Source: JANQRZ01 sp965214485 (GTDB taxonomy: Bacteria > Bacteroidota > Rhodothermia > Rhodothermales > JANQRZ01). Taken from it: 64,000 nt of DNA. A model generated the notes under the pieces. It searched no databases, had not been told where the DNA came from, and saw nothing but the letters and a program-made list of their open reading frames with translations. Where the stretch lies: contig CBDCBW010000018.1 in NCBI GenBank assembly GCA_965214485.1, positions 1 to 64,000 on the forward strand, in the 5' to 3' direction. Numbering within the stretch: position 1 is the first letter of the stretch; each line of letters begins with the position of its first letter. The translations under genes were made by a program, and so were the position numbers. This document shows positions 50,805 to 58,016 of this stretch, in pieces.

Positions 50805-51494
50805 CGTACCAGCTACAGCTTTCGCTGCCTCCGATGAAGGCCGGAGTTTGGGGTCTGGACTTTCTCTTCACCGTGCCCAGGCCGGGGCCTGAGGGTAGGT
50901 GCCTGCCGTCAAGTCTCTACACCTTCTCTGCTTCCGTTCGAATCGAACGAGGCAGAGCTTGGCTCGGGATTACCTCCACCGCGACGTGCTGAGGCTTCCC
51001 CGAATTTGACAGGTGACCGCCCGGCAGTTTCCTGCCGGCGTGCCCAATCCGCAATCTGGTGCCATGCCTCGCGGTGGGGGCGTGACCGAGCGGACCGTTG
51101 CCGGTCCTCGTCCTCGACCATGCTGATCCCGCTGGCATAGCTGACGAATACAGAAACCGGAAAGACGTAAAAGACGCGGAGCGTGTCGATGTAGCACAGG
51201 GCAAAGTCGAAGTCATGCGCCGCGTAGCGAGCACGGACCATCCGGCGACGGTTGGTTTTCGTGCGGCGCGTATCGGCGACGTAGTTGCCGGACTTCGATT
51301 CGAAGTAGGCAGCCTTGACCTGAACCTTGACGAGCGTGCCGTTGACATCGAGCACGAGGTCATACGGAAGGCGGTCTCCCACAGGCCGGAGCACTTCCCA
51401 GCCCAGTTCGAGCGCCTTCAAGGTGACCGCTTGTTCCGCGAGGTCGCCTTTCAGTTTCGTATTCATTCCTTCAAAGAACAGATTGCGGAGGTCG
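50805..51494 (-). ncRNA. group I intron (tRNA-fMet, IC3-like) with internal endonuclease gene
   Basis: The 690-nt intron follows U33 and ends in the required G. The conserved core elements are in order on the minus strand: P (TGTCAAATTCGGGGAAGCC, 51012-50993), Q (GGTAATCCCGAGCC, 50974-50961), R (TGTAGAGACTTGACGGCAGG, within 50923-50898) and S (GGTGAAGAGAAAGTCCAGAC, 50872-50851). They closely follow cyanobacterial tRNA introns of the IC3 class. The endonuclease gene begins only 28 nt into the intron and pushes the core to the 3' third. I could not place P1 and its guide sequence by eye. Confidence 0.9.
50909..51466 (-). CDS. intron-encoded PD-(D/E)xK homing endonuclease (I-Ssp6803I-like)
   Basis: The 185 residues match the group I intron-associated PD-(D/E)xK family (PDDEXK_5). 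From ATG 51466 the sequence is MNTKLKGDLAEQAVTLKALE, then RPVGDRLPYDLVLDVNG and LVKVQVKAAY. This puts Glu11, Asp36, Gln49 and Lys51 in the active-site pattern known for I-Ssp6803I of the Synechocystis tRNA-fMet intron. It should cut intronless tRNA-fMet genes and promote intron homing. The last 45 or so codons overlap the ribozyme core, and the stop TGA lies inside the R element. The frame is open further upstream through the 5' exon, but this ATG fits the family start. Confidence 0.9.
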   Translation of the reverse strand: MNTKLKGDLAEQAVTLKALELGWEVLRPVGDRLPYDLVLDVNGTLVKVQVKAAYFESKSGNYVADTRRTKTNRRRMVRARYAAHDFDFALCYIDTLRVFYVFPVSVFVSYASGISMVEDEDRQRSARSRPHREAWHQIADWARRQETAGRSPVKFGEASARRGGGNPEPSSASFDSNGSREGVET

Positions 51495-51535
51495 AGCCCG
51501 ACGAGATACCACTTCTCCACCCCGCAGTGGAACCC

Positions 51536-51566
51536 CCATAGTACGCAATCTCGGGGCGCGATGCAA
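51536..51566 (-). promoter_or_regulatory. putative promoter of the initiator tRNA
   Basis: On the minus strand TTG (51566-51564) is followed after 20 bp by TACTATGG (51543-51536). The expected start lies a few bases before the tRNA 5' end at 51526. Confidence 0.45.
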
Positions 51567-51715
51567 CCCGAAAGCACGGTGCAGGCAGCGAAGCTTCGGT
51601 GAACCGGGACGAGTGTTCTGTCTTAACCTTTTTTTGCCGCCCACCCGCCGGCGCGGATCGCGGCGGGAGGGCTACCTTCCGTCTCCTCTCTTCCCATCGA
51701 TTGCCCACTTCCGGT

Positions 51716-52909
51716 ATGGCTACGGTCCTCCCGTTTCGCGCCCTCCGCCCCGCGCCCGGCCGCGCCGGCGAAGTCGCCTCGGTCCCCTACGACGTCGTCA
51801 ACACGGAGGAGGCGAGGGCCCTGGCCGAGGGCAAGCCCTATTCGTTCCTCCACGTCATCCGGCCCGAGATCGACCTGCCCCACGCCGACGAGCACGCCGA
51901 CGAGGTCTACGAGCAGGGGGCCGAAGCGCTCCGCCGCTTCGCCGCGAGCGACGCGTTCGTCGAGGAGAACGAACCGGCGTTCTACGTCTACCGCCTCACG
52001 ATGGACGGGCGCGCGCAGGCGGGCCTCTTCGGCTTGGTGACCGTCGAGGAGTACGACGACGACACGATCCTCAAGCACGAGAAGACGCGGCCCGACAAGG
52101 AGGACGACCGCACGCGCCACCTCGTCACGCAGCGCGCCCACGCCGAGCCGGTGATGCTGACCTACCGGGGCACGCCCACGATCAGCGCGCTCGTCATGGA
52201 GGCGATGCAGGGCGAGCCGCTCTACGCCTTCACCGCCACCGACGGGGTGCGCCACGAGGTCTGGCGGATGCCCGACGCCCCGGCGGTGCAGGAGGCGTTC
52301 CGGGACGTCGAGAAGCTCTATGTCGCCGACGGGCACCACCGCTCCGCCGCCGCGAGCCGCGCCGCGAGACAGGTGACCGACAGCGACGAGGCCCGCGGCT
52401 TCATGGCCGTCCTCTTCCCCTACGAGCAGATGATGATCCTGCCCTACAACCGGGTGATCTACCGCCTCCCCGACGCGCCGGAGCGTTTTCTGAATACGCT
52501 CCGCGAGCGATTCGACCTCACCGACGACGCCGCGCCCGAGCCCTCCGCGCCGGGGCACATTTCGGTCTACCTCGGCGGCCGCTGGTACGGGCTGCGCCTC
52601 CCCGCGACCGAGCGCGACACCGTCGCCGACACGCTCGACGTGGCCCGCCTCGGCGAGCACCTCCTCGAACCGCTCTTCGGGATCACGGACCCCCGGACCG
52701 ACACCAACATCGGCTTCGTCGGGGGCATCCGGGGGACGAAGGAACTCGAACGCTTGGTGGACAGCGGCCGGGCGGCGCTCGCGATCTCGATGTCCGCCAC
52801 GCGCCCCGACGAGCTCCTCGCCGTCTCCGACGCCGGGCAGCTCATGCCGCCCAAGTCGACGTGGTTCGAGCCCAAGCTGCGCAGCGGCCTGCTTGTCCAT
52901 CGGTTCTGA
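51716..52909 (+). CDS. DUF1015 family protein
   Basis: The 397 residues (ATG 51716, MATVLPFRALRPAPGRAGEV) match DUF1015 (COG4198), a conserved protein often beside serA or serC and suggested to take part in serine metabolism. Conserved stretches are ASVPYDVVNTEEARALAEGK, FLHVIRPEID, ILKHEKTRPDKEDDR and LYVADGHHRSAAASRAARQV. The C-terminal ADTLDVARLGEHLLEPLFGI and MPPKSTWFEPKLRSGLLVHRF close the fold. It lies 65 bp upstream of serA. TACCTTC lies 43 bp before the start. Confidence 0.92.
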   Translation: MATVLPFRALRPAPGRAGEVASVPYDVVNTEEARALAEGKPYSFLHVIRPEIDLPHADEHADEVYEQGAEALRRFAASDAFVEENEPAFYVYRLTMDGRAQAGLFGLVTVEEYDDDTILKHEKTRPDKEDDRTRHLVTQRAHAEPVMLTYRGTPTISALVMEAMQGEPLYAFTATDGVRHEVWRMPDAPAVQEAFRDVEKLYVADGHHRSAAASRAARQVTDSDEARGFMAVLFPYEQMMILPYNRVIYRLPDAPERFLNTLRERFDLTDDAAPEPSAPGHISVYLGGRWYGLRLPATERDTVADTLDVARLGEHLLEPLFGITDPRTDTNIGFVGGIRGTKELERLVDSGRAALAISMSATRPDELLAVSDAGQLMPPKSTWFEPKLRSGLLVHRF

Positions 52910-52974
52910 GTTCCGAGTCGGAGGTTAGGGGTTCGCAGCCCAGCCCTCCGACCTCCACCCGCAACCCTCTCGCC

Positions 52975-54177
52975 ATGACCATCCTCATCGCCGACTCGTT
53001 CTCCGACGACGGCATCGAAGACTTCCGCGCTGCCGGGCACACCGTCGTCTCCGAGCCCGGCCTCAAGGGCGAGGCGCTCACCGCCGCCCTCGCCGAGCAC
53101 GCGCCGCACGTCCTCGTCGTGCGCTCGACCGAGGTCGCCGCCGCCGACCTCGACGCCTCGGCGGAGCTCGAGCTGATCGTCCGGGCCGGGGCGGGCTACG
53201 ACACGATCGACGTCGAGGGCGCGTCGCAGCGCGGCATCTTCGTCGCCAACTGCCCCGGCAAGAACGCCGCCGCCGTCGCCGAGCTCGCCTTCGGGCTGAT
53301 CCTCGGGCTCGACCGGCGGATCCCCGATAACGTCAGCGAGGCGCGGCAGGGCCGGTGGAACAAGGGCGGCTTCTCGAAGGCGTTCGGGATCAAGGGCTGC
53401 ACGCTCGGGCTCGTCGGGCTGGGCAACATCGGGCAGGAGATGATCCCGCGCGCGAAGGCGTTTGGGATGGAGGTCGTCGCGTGGAGCCGCTCGCTCACCG
53501 ACGAGACCGCCGCCGAGCTCGGCGTGGCCCGTATGGAATCGCCCGAGGCCGTGGCGGCGGCGTCCGACATCGTCTCGGTGCACGTCGCCTCGACGCCGGC
53601 GACGATCGGGCTCATCGGCGCGGAGTTCTTCGAGGCGATGGACCCCGGCACGTTCCTCATCAACACGAGCCGGGCGGCGGTCGTGGACGAGCGCGCGGCG
53701 CGGCGCGCGATGGACGAGAAGAACATCCGCTTCGCCACCGACGTGCCCTCCGGCGAGCCGAAGGAGAAAGAGGGGGCCTTCGAGCACCCGCTCGCGGGCC
53801 ACCCCAACTTCTACGTCACCCACCACATCGGGGCCTCGACCGAGCAGGCGACCGAGGCCATCGGGCAGGAGGCCGTCCGCGTCGTGACGACCTACGCCGA
53901 GACGGGCCGCGTCCCGAACTGCGTCAACCTCGCCGAGCGCTCGCCCGCGACGCACCTGCTCACGGTCCGCCACCGCGACCGGGTCGGCGTCCTCGCCGGC
54001 GTCCTCGACGCGGCGAGGCAGGCGGGGTGGAACGTGCAGGAGATGGAGAACCTGATCTTCGCCGGGGCCGAGGCCGCCTGCGCCCGCATCCGCTTCGACG
54101 GGGAGCAGGACGAGGCCACGCTCGACGCTATCCGCGGGCAGGACCACGTCCTCGCCGCCAGCGTCATTGCGCTCTGA
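52975..54177 (+). CDS. serA: D-3-phosphoglycerate dehydrogenase
   Basis: SerA oxidises 3-phosphoglycerate as the first step of serine synthesis. The 400 residues have the substrate-domain VRSTEVAAADLDAS and RAGAGYDTIDVEGASQRGIF. The Rossmann loop is GLVGLGNIGQEMIPRAKAFG, with NTSRAAVVDERA (Arg), FATDVPSGEPKEKEGAF (where relatives have LDVF-x-E-P, so the Glu region is a little altered) and THHIGASTEQATEAI (His). A C-terminal ACT domain (DRVGVLAGVLDAARQAGWNV) should bind serine for feedback. DUF1015 precedes it. Confidence 0.93.
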   Translation: MTILIADSFSDDGIEDFRAAGHTVVSEPGLKGEALTAALAEHAPHVLVVRSTEVAAADLDASAELELIVRAGAGYDTIDVEGASQRGIFVANCPGKNAAAVAELAFGLILGLDRRIPDNVSEARQGRWNKGGFSKAFGIKGCTLGLVGLGNIGQEMIPRAKAFGMEVVAWSRSLTDETAAELGVARMESPEAVAAASDIVSVHVASTPATIGLIGAEFFEAMDPGTFLINTSRAAVVDERAARRAMDEKNIRFATDVPSGEPKEKEGAFEHPLAGHPNFYVTHHIGASTEQATEAIGQEAVRVVTTYAETGRVPNCVNLAERSPATHLLTVRHRDRVGVLAGVLDAARQAGWNVQEMENLIFAGAEAACARIRFDGEQDEATLDAIRGQDHVLAASVIAL

Positions 54178-54183
54178 GTCGGT

Positions 54184-54263
54184 GAAGAGCGGAAGAGCGG
54201 AAGAGCGGAAGAGCGGAAGAGCGGAAGAGCGGAAGAGCGGAAGAGCGGAAGAGCGGAAGAGCA
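54184..54263. repeat. 8-bp microsatellite (nine perfect units)
   Basis: GAAGAGCG is repeated nine times without change (54184-54255), and a tenth unit has one substitution. It starts 6 bp after the serA stop. Confidence 0.95.
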
Positions 54264-54313
54264 TAGGAAAACTCAGAAAGTTACCCCGCCCCTCGCGCTG
54301 AGCACCTAGCTTT

Positions 54314-54355
54314 CTGTCCTCTGTCCTCTGTCCTCTGTCCTCTGTCCTCTGTCCT
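54314..54355. repeat. 7-bp microsatellite (six perfect units)
   Basis: CTGTCCT is repeated six times (54314-54355), ending 12 bp before the RuvC-fold gene. It sits where the promoter or leader of that gene should be. Confidence 0.95.
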
Positions 54356-54367
54356 CTGCCCACTGAA

Positions 54368-54829
54368 ATGCTCCTCGCCGTGGACCTCGGGCTGCGGACG
54401 GGCCTCGCGCTCTACGGCGCGGACGGGCGGCTGCGGTGGTACCGCTCGCAGCACTTCGGCTCGAACGCCCGGCTGAAGCGCGGGGCCTACGGGCTGCTGA
54501 GCGAGCTGGGCGAGGTGCGGCACCTCGTCGTCGAAGGCGGCGGCGACCTCGCGGACCTGTGGACGAAGGAGGGCGAGCGGCGCGGCCTCCAGGTCCGGCG
54601 CGTCGACGCCGGGACGTGGCGGCGCGTCCTCCTCTACCCGCGCGAGCGCCGCGCCGGGGCCGACGCCAAAGCCCACGCCGACCGCCTCGCCCGCCGCGTG
54701 ATCGAGTGGTCCGGCGCGGCGAGGCCGACCTCGCTCCGGCACGACGCCGCCGAGGCGATCCTCGTCGGGCTGTGGGGCGTGATCGGAGCAGGCTGGCTGC
54801 CGGGGGTGCCTGCCGAAGTGCGGCGCTGA
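54368..54829 (+). CDS. RuvC/RNase H-fold protein of unknown function
   Basis: The 153 residues have a retroviral-integrase-like fold with the acidic pattern of Holliday-junction nucleases: MLLAVDLGLRTGLALYGADG (Asp6), VRHLVVEGGGDLADLW (Glu), and the C-terminal SLRHDAAEAILVGLWGV (His-Asp). A basic stretch RRVLLYPRERRAGADAKAHA may bind nucleic acid. It is not RuvC or YqgF itself. The metal ligands suggest an active nuclease, but this is inference. Two microsatellites precede it and could make its expression variable. Confidence 0.7.
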   Translation: MLLAVDLGLRTGLALYGADGRLRWYRSQHFGSNARLKRGAYGLLSELGEVRHLVVEGGGDLADLWTKEGERRGLQVRRVDAGTWRRVLLYPRERRAGADAKAHADRLARRVIEWSGAARPTSLRHDAAEAILVGLWGVIGAGWLPGVPAEVRR

Positions 54830-54899
54830 AGGGCTTGCACCGGGCAGCGAACCGGTGTATCCTGCCGCGCCTCTCCGCCCCACCAGCCTCCCCTCCCCC

Positions 54900-55754
54900 A
54901 TGCGTCTGCTCTACGGATTCGTCGGCGTCGCCTTGGCGCTCGCCCTCGTGCTCTATCCGCTGATGGCGGTCTCGTTCTCCTTCGGTGCGCCGCCCGCGTT
55001 CAACGGGGCCCCCGGCGGCAACGGGGACTGCAGAGCCTGCCACCGCAGCTTCGACCTCAACAGCGGCACCGGCTCGGTCATGATCGATGTGCCGGCGACG
55101 TTCGCGCCCGGCGACACCCTCACCTTCACCGTGTCCGTCGACAACACGACGGAGCCAGACCCGGACGGCGTCGGGCGGCAGCAGGGCTTCGAGGTGTCGG
55201 TGCAGGACCCCGACCAAAGCGACGTCGGCACGCTCGGGCTCGTGGACGACACGGTCACGCAATTCGCCGATGGCGAAGGGCGATACGTCACCCACGAAGA
55301 GGCGGGCAACACGCTCACCGAATGGACCGTCGAGTGGACGGCCCCGGCCGAGGACGCCCCCGACGCGGTGACGTTCTACGTCGCCGGCAACGCGGGCAAC
55401 GGGGACGAGGGCCCCGACGGCGACTATATCTACACCACGACGGCGACCGTGGCGAGGGCCTCCGTCGCTAGCGAGGACGCGGCGGGCCCGCTCGTGGCTC
55501 GCCTCGACGCGGTCTACCCCAACCCGTCTGCCGGGGCCGCGACGGCAGCGTTCACGCTCGATCGCCCCGGCCCGGTCACGGTGACGCTCTACGACGGCCT
55601 CGGGCGCACCGTGCGCGTCCTCGCCGACGGCGCGCGCGCCGCCGGAGCGCACACCGTCGATGTCGCGGCGGACGGGCTGCCCTCGGGCGTGTACTTCGTC
55701 GAGGTGCGGACGGCGGAGGGCGCGGACGTCCGCCCCGTCACAGTCGCTCGGTAG
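54900..55754 (+). CDS. T9SS cargo protein with choice-of-anchor-like domain and CxxCH motif
   Basis: The 284 residues start with a hydrophobic signal or anchor (LLYGFVGVALALALVLYPLM). The exported part opens FGAPPAFNGAPGGNGDCRAC then HRSF, a CRACH heme-type or structural motif typical of the choice-of-anchor V/Reeler-like group. A beta-sandwich follows (DVPATFAPGDTLTFTVSVDN). The last 80 residues are a T9SS type A sorting domain (LDAVYPNPSAGAATAAFTLD, VTLYDGLGRTVRVLADGARA, LPSGVYFVEVRTAEG). Whether heme is bound is unknown. A strong shared terminator follows. Confidence 0.82.
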   Translation: MRLLYGFVGVALALALVLYPLMAVSFSFGAPPAFNGAPGGNGDCRACHRSFDLNSGTGSVMIDVPATFAPGDTLTFTVSVDNTTEPDPDGVGRQQGFEVSVQDPDQSDVGTLGLVDDTVTQFADGEGRYVTHEEAGNTLTEWTVEWTAPAEDAPDAVTFYVAGNAGNGDEGPDGDYIYTTTATVARASVASEDAAGPLVARLDAVYPNPSAGAATAAFTLDRPGPVTVTLYDGLGRTVRVLADGARAAGAHTVDVAADGLPSGVYFVEVRTAEGADVRPVTVAR

Positions 55755-55769
55755 CGCGAAGCGGTACCA

Positions 55770-55814
55770 CGACGAAGCGGCCCCGGAGCGCGGTGCTCCG
55801 GGGCCGCTTCGTCG
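55770..55814. terminator. perfect 20-bp bidirectional hairpin terminator
   Basis: Arms 55770-55789 and 55795-55814 pair over 20 bp with a 5-nt loop between the two convergent T9SS cargo genes. Confidence 0.85.
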
Positions 55815-55829
55815 CGTAGGGCGAGGCCG

Positions 55830-55893
55830 CGCTGTTTCGGCAGCACGCCGTTTCGGCAGCACGTTGTTTCAGCAGCGTGCTACTTCAGCAGGA
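55830..55893. repeat. degenerate 16-bp tandem repeat over a stop codon
   Basis: Four 16-bp units (55830, 55846, 55862, 55878) vary around CGCxGTTTCGGCAGCA. The unit nearest the gene contains the stop codon (55880-55882) and last codons of the amine-oxidase-like gene. Confidence 0.8.
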
Positions 55894-57313
55894 CCACCCG
55901 CGTGCTGCCGACGAACTTCTCGCCTTCGAGCCGGACGGTGTAGACGCCCGACGGCAGGTCCGCCGCCTGCATCACGACGGACTGCGTGGTCTCCGCCGTG
56001 GGGGTGCCTTCGTAGAGCGTGCGGACGCGGCGGCCGCCGGCGTCGTAGAGCACCAGGGTCACCGGCTGCGCGTCCTCGACCGAGAAGCGGATCGTCGTCG
56101 TCTGGTCGAAGGGGTTCGGGTAGGCGTCTTCGAGCGTATAGCCCTGCGGCGTGGTGCCGTCCTCGGCGGCGACGGGGTTCTGGCTCCAGTCGCCGACGGG
56201 CGTCAGCACCGGGCCGACGACGTAGCACGTGCCGGGGTCGATGTCCGGCTTGGTGACGCCGGAGCGGTACCAGAAGACGACGTCGGTGTCGTAGGTGTCC
56301 TCGCCGTCGACGATGGCCCGCGTCGCGTTGCCGCCGCCCTCGAACTCGGCGTCGCAGTTGGGCGTCGAGCCCTCGAAGTCGATGCCGTCGTCGAGCTCGC
56401 CGGGCTTGTAGCGGGCGATGACGGCGTCCTCGCGGGCGAAGTCGTCGATGGCCGGGATGCCGGTGCCGGGGTTGACCGGGGTGAGGTAGTCCTGGCGGCT
56501 CGGCGCGACGGTGTAGCCGCGCTCGGTCTCGAGGTCGGCGATGGTCCAGGCGACGCCGTCGTCCGGGTCGCCCCAGGTCCGCGTCGTCTCGGTCTGGAAG
56601 ACGAGGCTCTCGGCGGAGCGTCTCTGCTCGGTGACGAAGTCGTGGTCGCCGCCCTCGATGTCGAAGTCGAGGCGCCAGTAGGCGTGGTGGCGGCGCGGGT
56701 TCTGGGTGCAAGAGCTCCCCGTCGAGGTGAAGCCGAAGCGGGGGTGGATGGTGCCGTCGGCGAAAAAGGTCCAGCGCGCCGTGTAGCGGTACCACCCCGC
56801 GCTGTACTGCGTCGTCAGCACCAACCGGTCGTCGAAGCGCTCGACGGCGACGCCCTCGAACGAGCCCACGTCGTCGCAGCGGTCCGGCTCGCCGTCGCCG
56901 TTGGTGTCGCGGCAGTTGGCCGGGGCGGCGTCGCACATCGTCTGGACGGTGCCGGGGGTAGAGTCGGCGTAGCACGAGCCGACGGGGTTGTCGGCCTCGA
57001 AGACCTGGTCGGAGTAGTTCCAGTCGCGGTAGCAGTCGCAGCTTTCGCTGTCGTACTTCACGTTGAGGATCGGGACGTGGCCGCGCCGGAGCACGTCGCG
57101 CCCGTTGAAGCGCACGTCGCGGACCTCGAGCCCGGAGCCGACGATGCCGGTGCTGCTCGAGGGCGGAAGGAACGACAGCTCCCAGACCGGGTTGTCGCCC
57201 TCGGGCCAGGAAATGGCGACGGGCTCGTCGAGGTCATTGGGGTTGCAGGACTGCGCGTGGGCCGCGGGGGCCGCGAGGAGGCCCAGCAGCAGCAGGGCAG
57301 AAAGGGTTCGCAT
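55880..57313 (-). CDS. T9SS-exported copper amine oxidase-like protein, degenerate cofactor site
   Basis: The 477 residues (ATG 57313, MRTLSALLLLGLLAAPAAHA as signal peptide) contain the catalytic-domain fold of copper amine oxidases: SGLEVRDVRFNGRDVLRRGH with VPILNVKYD, then DRLVLTTQYSAGWYRYTARW and TFFADGTIHPRFGFTSTG. The topaquinone motif T-x-x-N-Y-(D/E)-Y reads S-A-G-W-Y-R-Y: the Tyr is kept but Asn and Asp/Glu are lost. The copper H-x-H before RLD reads R-x-H (RRHHAYWRLDFDIEG), so one ligand is missing. A T9SS sorting domain ends the protein (LEDAYPNPFDQTTTIRFSVE to STRVVLLK). It is probably a non-catalytic relative. Confidence 0.7.
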   Translation of the reverse strand: MRTLSALLLLGLLAAPAAHAQSCNPNDLDEPVAISWPEGDNPVWELSFLPPSSSTGIVGSGLEVRDVRFNGRDVLRRGHVPILNVKYDSESCDCYRDWNYSDQVFEADNPVGSCYADSTPGTVQTMCDAAPANCRDTNGDGEPDRCDDVGSFEGVAVERFDDRLVLTTQYSAGWYRYTARWTFFADGTIHPRFGFTSTGSSCTQNPRRHHAYWRLDFDIEGGDHDFVTEQRRSAESLVFQTETTRTWGDPDDGVAWTIADLETERGYTVAPSRQDYLTPVNPGTGIPAIDDFAREDAVIARYKPGELDDGIDFEGSTPNCDAEFEGGGNATRAIVDGEDTYDTDVVFWYRSGVTKPDIDPGTCYVVGPVLTPVGDWSQNPVAAEDGTTPQGYTLEDAYPNPFDQTTTIRFSVEDAQPVTLVLYDAGGRRVRTLYEGTPTAETTQSVVMQAADLPSGVYTVRLEGEKFVGSTRVVLLK

Positions 57314-57371
57314 GGGTCGGCTCGGCAAAGGAGGGAGGGCTCGGCGAGAGAGGAGGGAAGCGGCGCGGCGG

Positions 57372-57875
57372 CTAGAGGTCGGGGTAGAGGTCGCGCTCGA
57401 TGATCGTCCCCGAGTGCAGGTCCACGACGACGAACTGGAGCGATTCGGTGCGGTCCGGCGTCATCACGTCGAACTGCAGGCAGCGCGCGGGCTTGGCGCA
57501 GGCCGGGTACCGCTCGCCGAACAGGATGAAGCCCCCCTCGACGTGCGCGTCCGACCGGCTCACGAGCGCCCAGAGCGCCTCGTCCGCCGCGATGATGTCG
57601 AGGGCGGCCTCGATCTCCAGGGGGAACGGGGCCGCCGGCGGCGCGAGCTCGACCGTCTCGACGAGCGTGCTGCCGTCGTAGGCCCGGCGGAGCGTCTCGC
57701 CCGTGGCGTAGTCGTAGGAGACCTCGTAGAGGTACACGGTCTCGGTGCCGTCGGCGAGCTTGACGGGGTCGTTCCACGTCCTCAGGACGTGGGTGCCTTG
57801 CATCTGCGCCAGCACCGGCGGGGCGGCGAGCAGGAGAAGGGCCGCAAGGCAGGCGGCGAAGCGGGAAGCAGGCAT
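57372..57875 (-). CDS. exported protein resembling the N-terminal domain of copper amine oxidases
   Basis: The 167 residues (ATG 57875) start with a signal peptide (MPASRFAACLAALLLLAAPP then VLAQ). The mature part has FPLEIEAALDIIAADEALWA and a final LQFVVVDLHSGTIIERDLYP. These are close to the N2/N3 domain pattern of amine oxidases (EIEAAVxIL, then VVVDLxxGxV). Two Cys (PACAKPARCLQF) may form a disulfide. It lies 58 bp upstream of the catalytic-like gene on the same strand, so the pair looks like an amine oxidase split into two proteins. No activity can be claimed. Confidence 0.5.
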   Translation of the reverse strand: MPASRFAACLAALLLLAAPPVLAQMQGTHVLRTWNDPVKLADGTETVYLYEVSYDYATGETLRRAYDGSTLVETVELAPPAAPFPLEIEAALDIIAADEALWALVSRSDAHVEGGFILFGERYPACAKPARCLQFDVMTPDRTESLQFVVVDLHSGTIIERDLYPDL

Positions 57876-58016
57876 GGGGAGGACGGGATCGTGGAGGGGA
57901 CGGAAGGGCACACCGGAAGCTACAACCGACGCGGCCCGCCGGAGGGTCCGCGCCGGCGCGGACGCGGTGCGCCGAAGGCTCTAAACTACACAAAGTAATA
58001 GGGCCTGGGAGTCCCG

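Larger units (their letters stand above)
50765..51526 (-). tRNA. initiator tRNA-fMet (CAT) interrupted by a group I intron
   Basis: The 5' exon is 51526-51495 (32 nt) and the 3' exon is 50804-50765 (40 nt). Joined they give a 72-nt cloverleaf: acceptor GCGGGG/CCCCGC, D arm GAGAAGTGGTATCTC, anticodon arm TCGGG-CTCATAA-CCCGA, T arm GCAGGTTCGAATCCTGC. The three G-C pairs of the anticodon stem and the unpaired 1-72 position identify an initiator. Position 1-72 is T-T here instead of the usual C-A. The break falls between U33 and C34. CCA is not encoded. TTG-N20-TACTATGG upstream suits a promoter. Confidence 0.92.

Noticed and set aside
51467..51577. Endonuclease reading frame continuing through the tRNA 5' exon
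   Set aside because: The frame is open by chance; the internal ATG at 51466 places the active-site residues at the known family positions.
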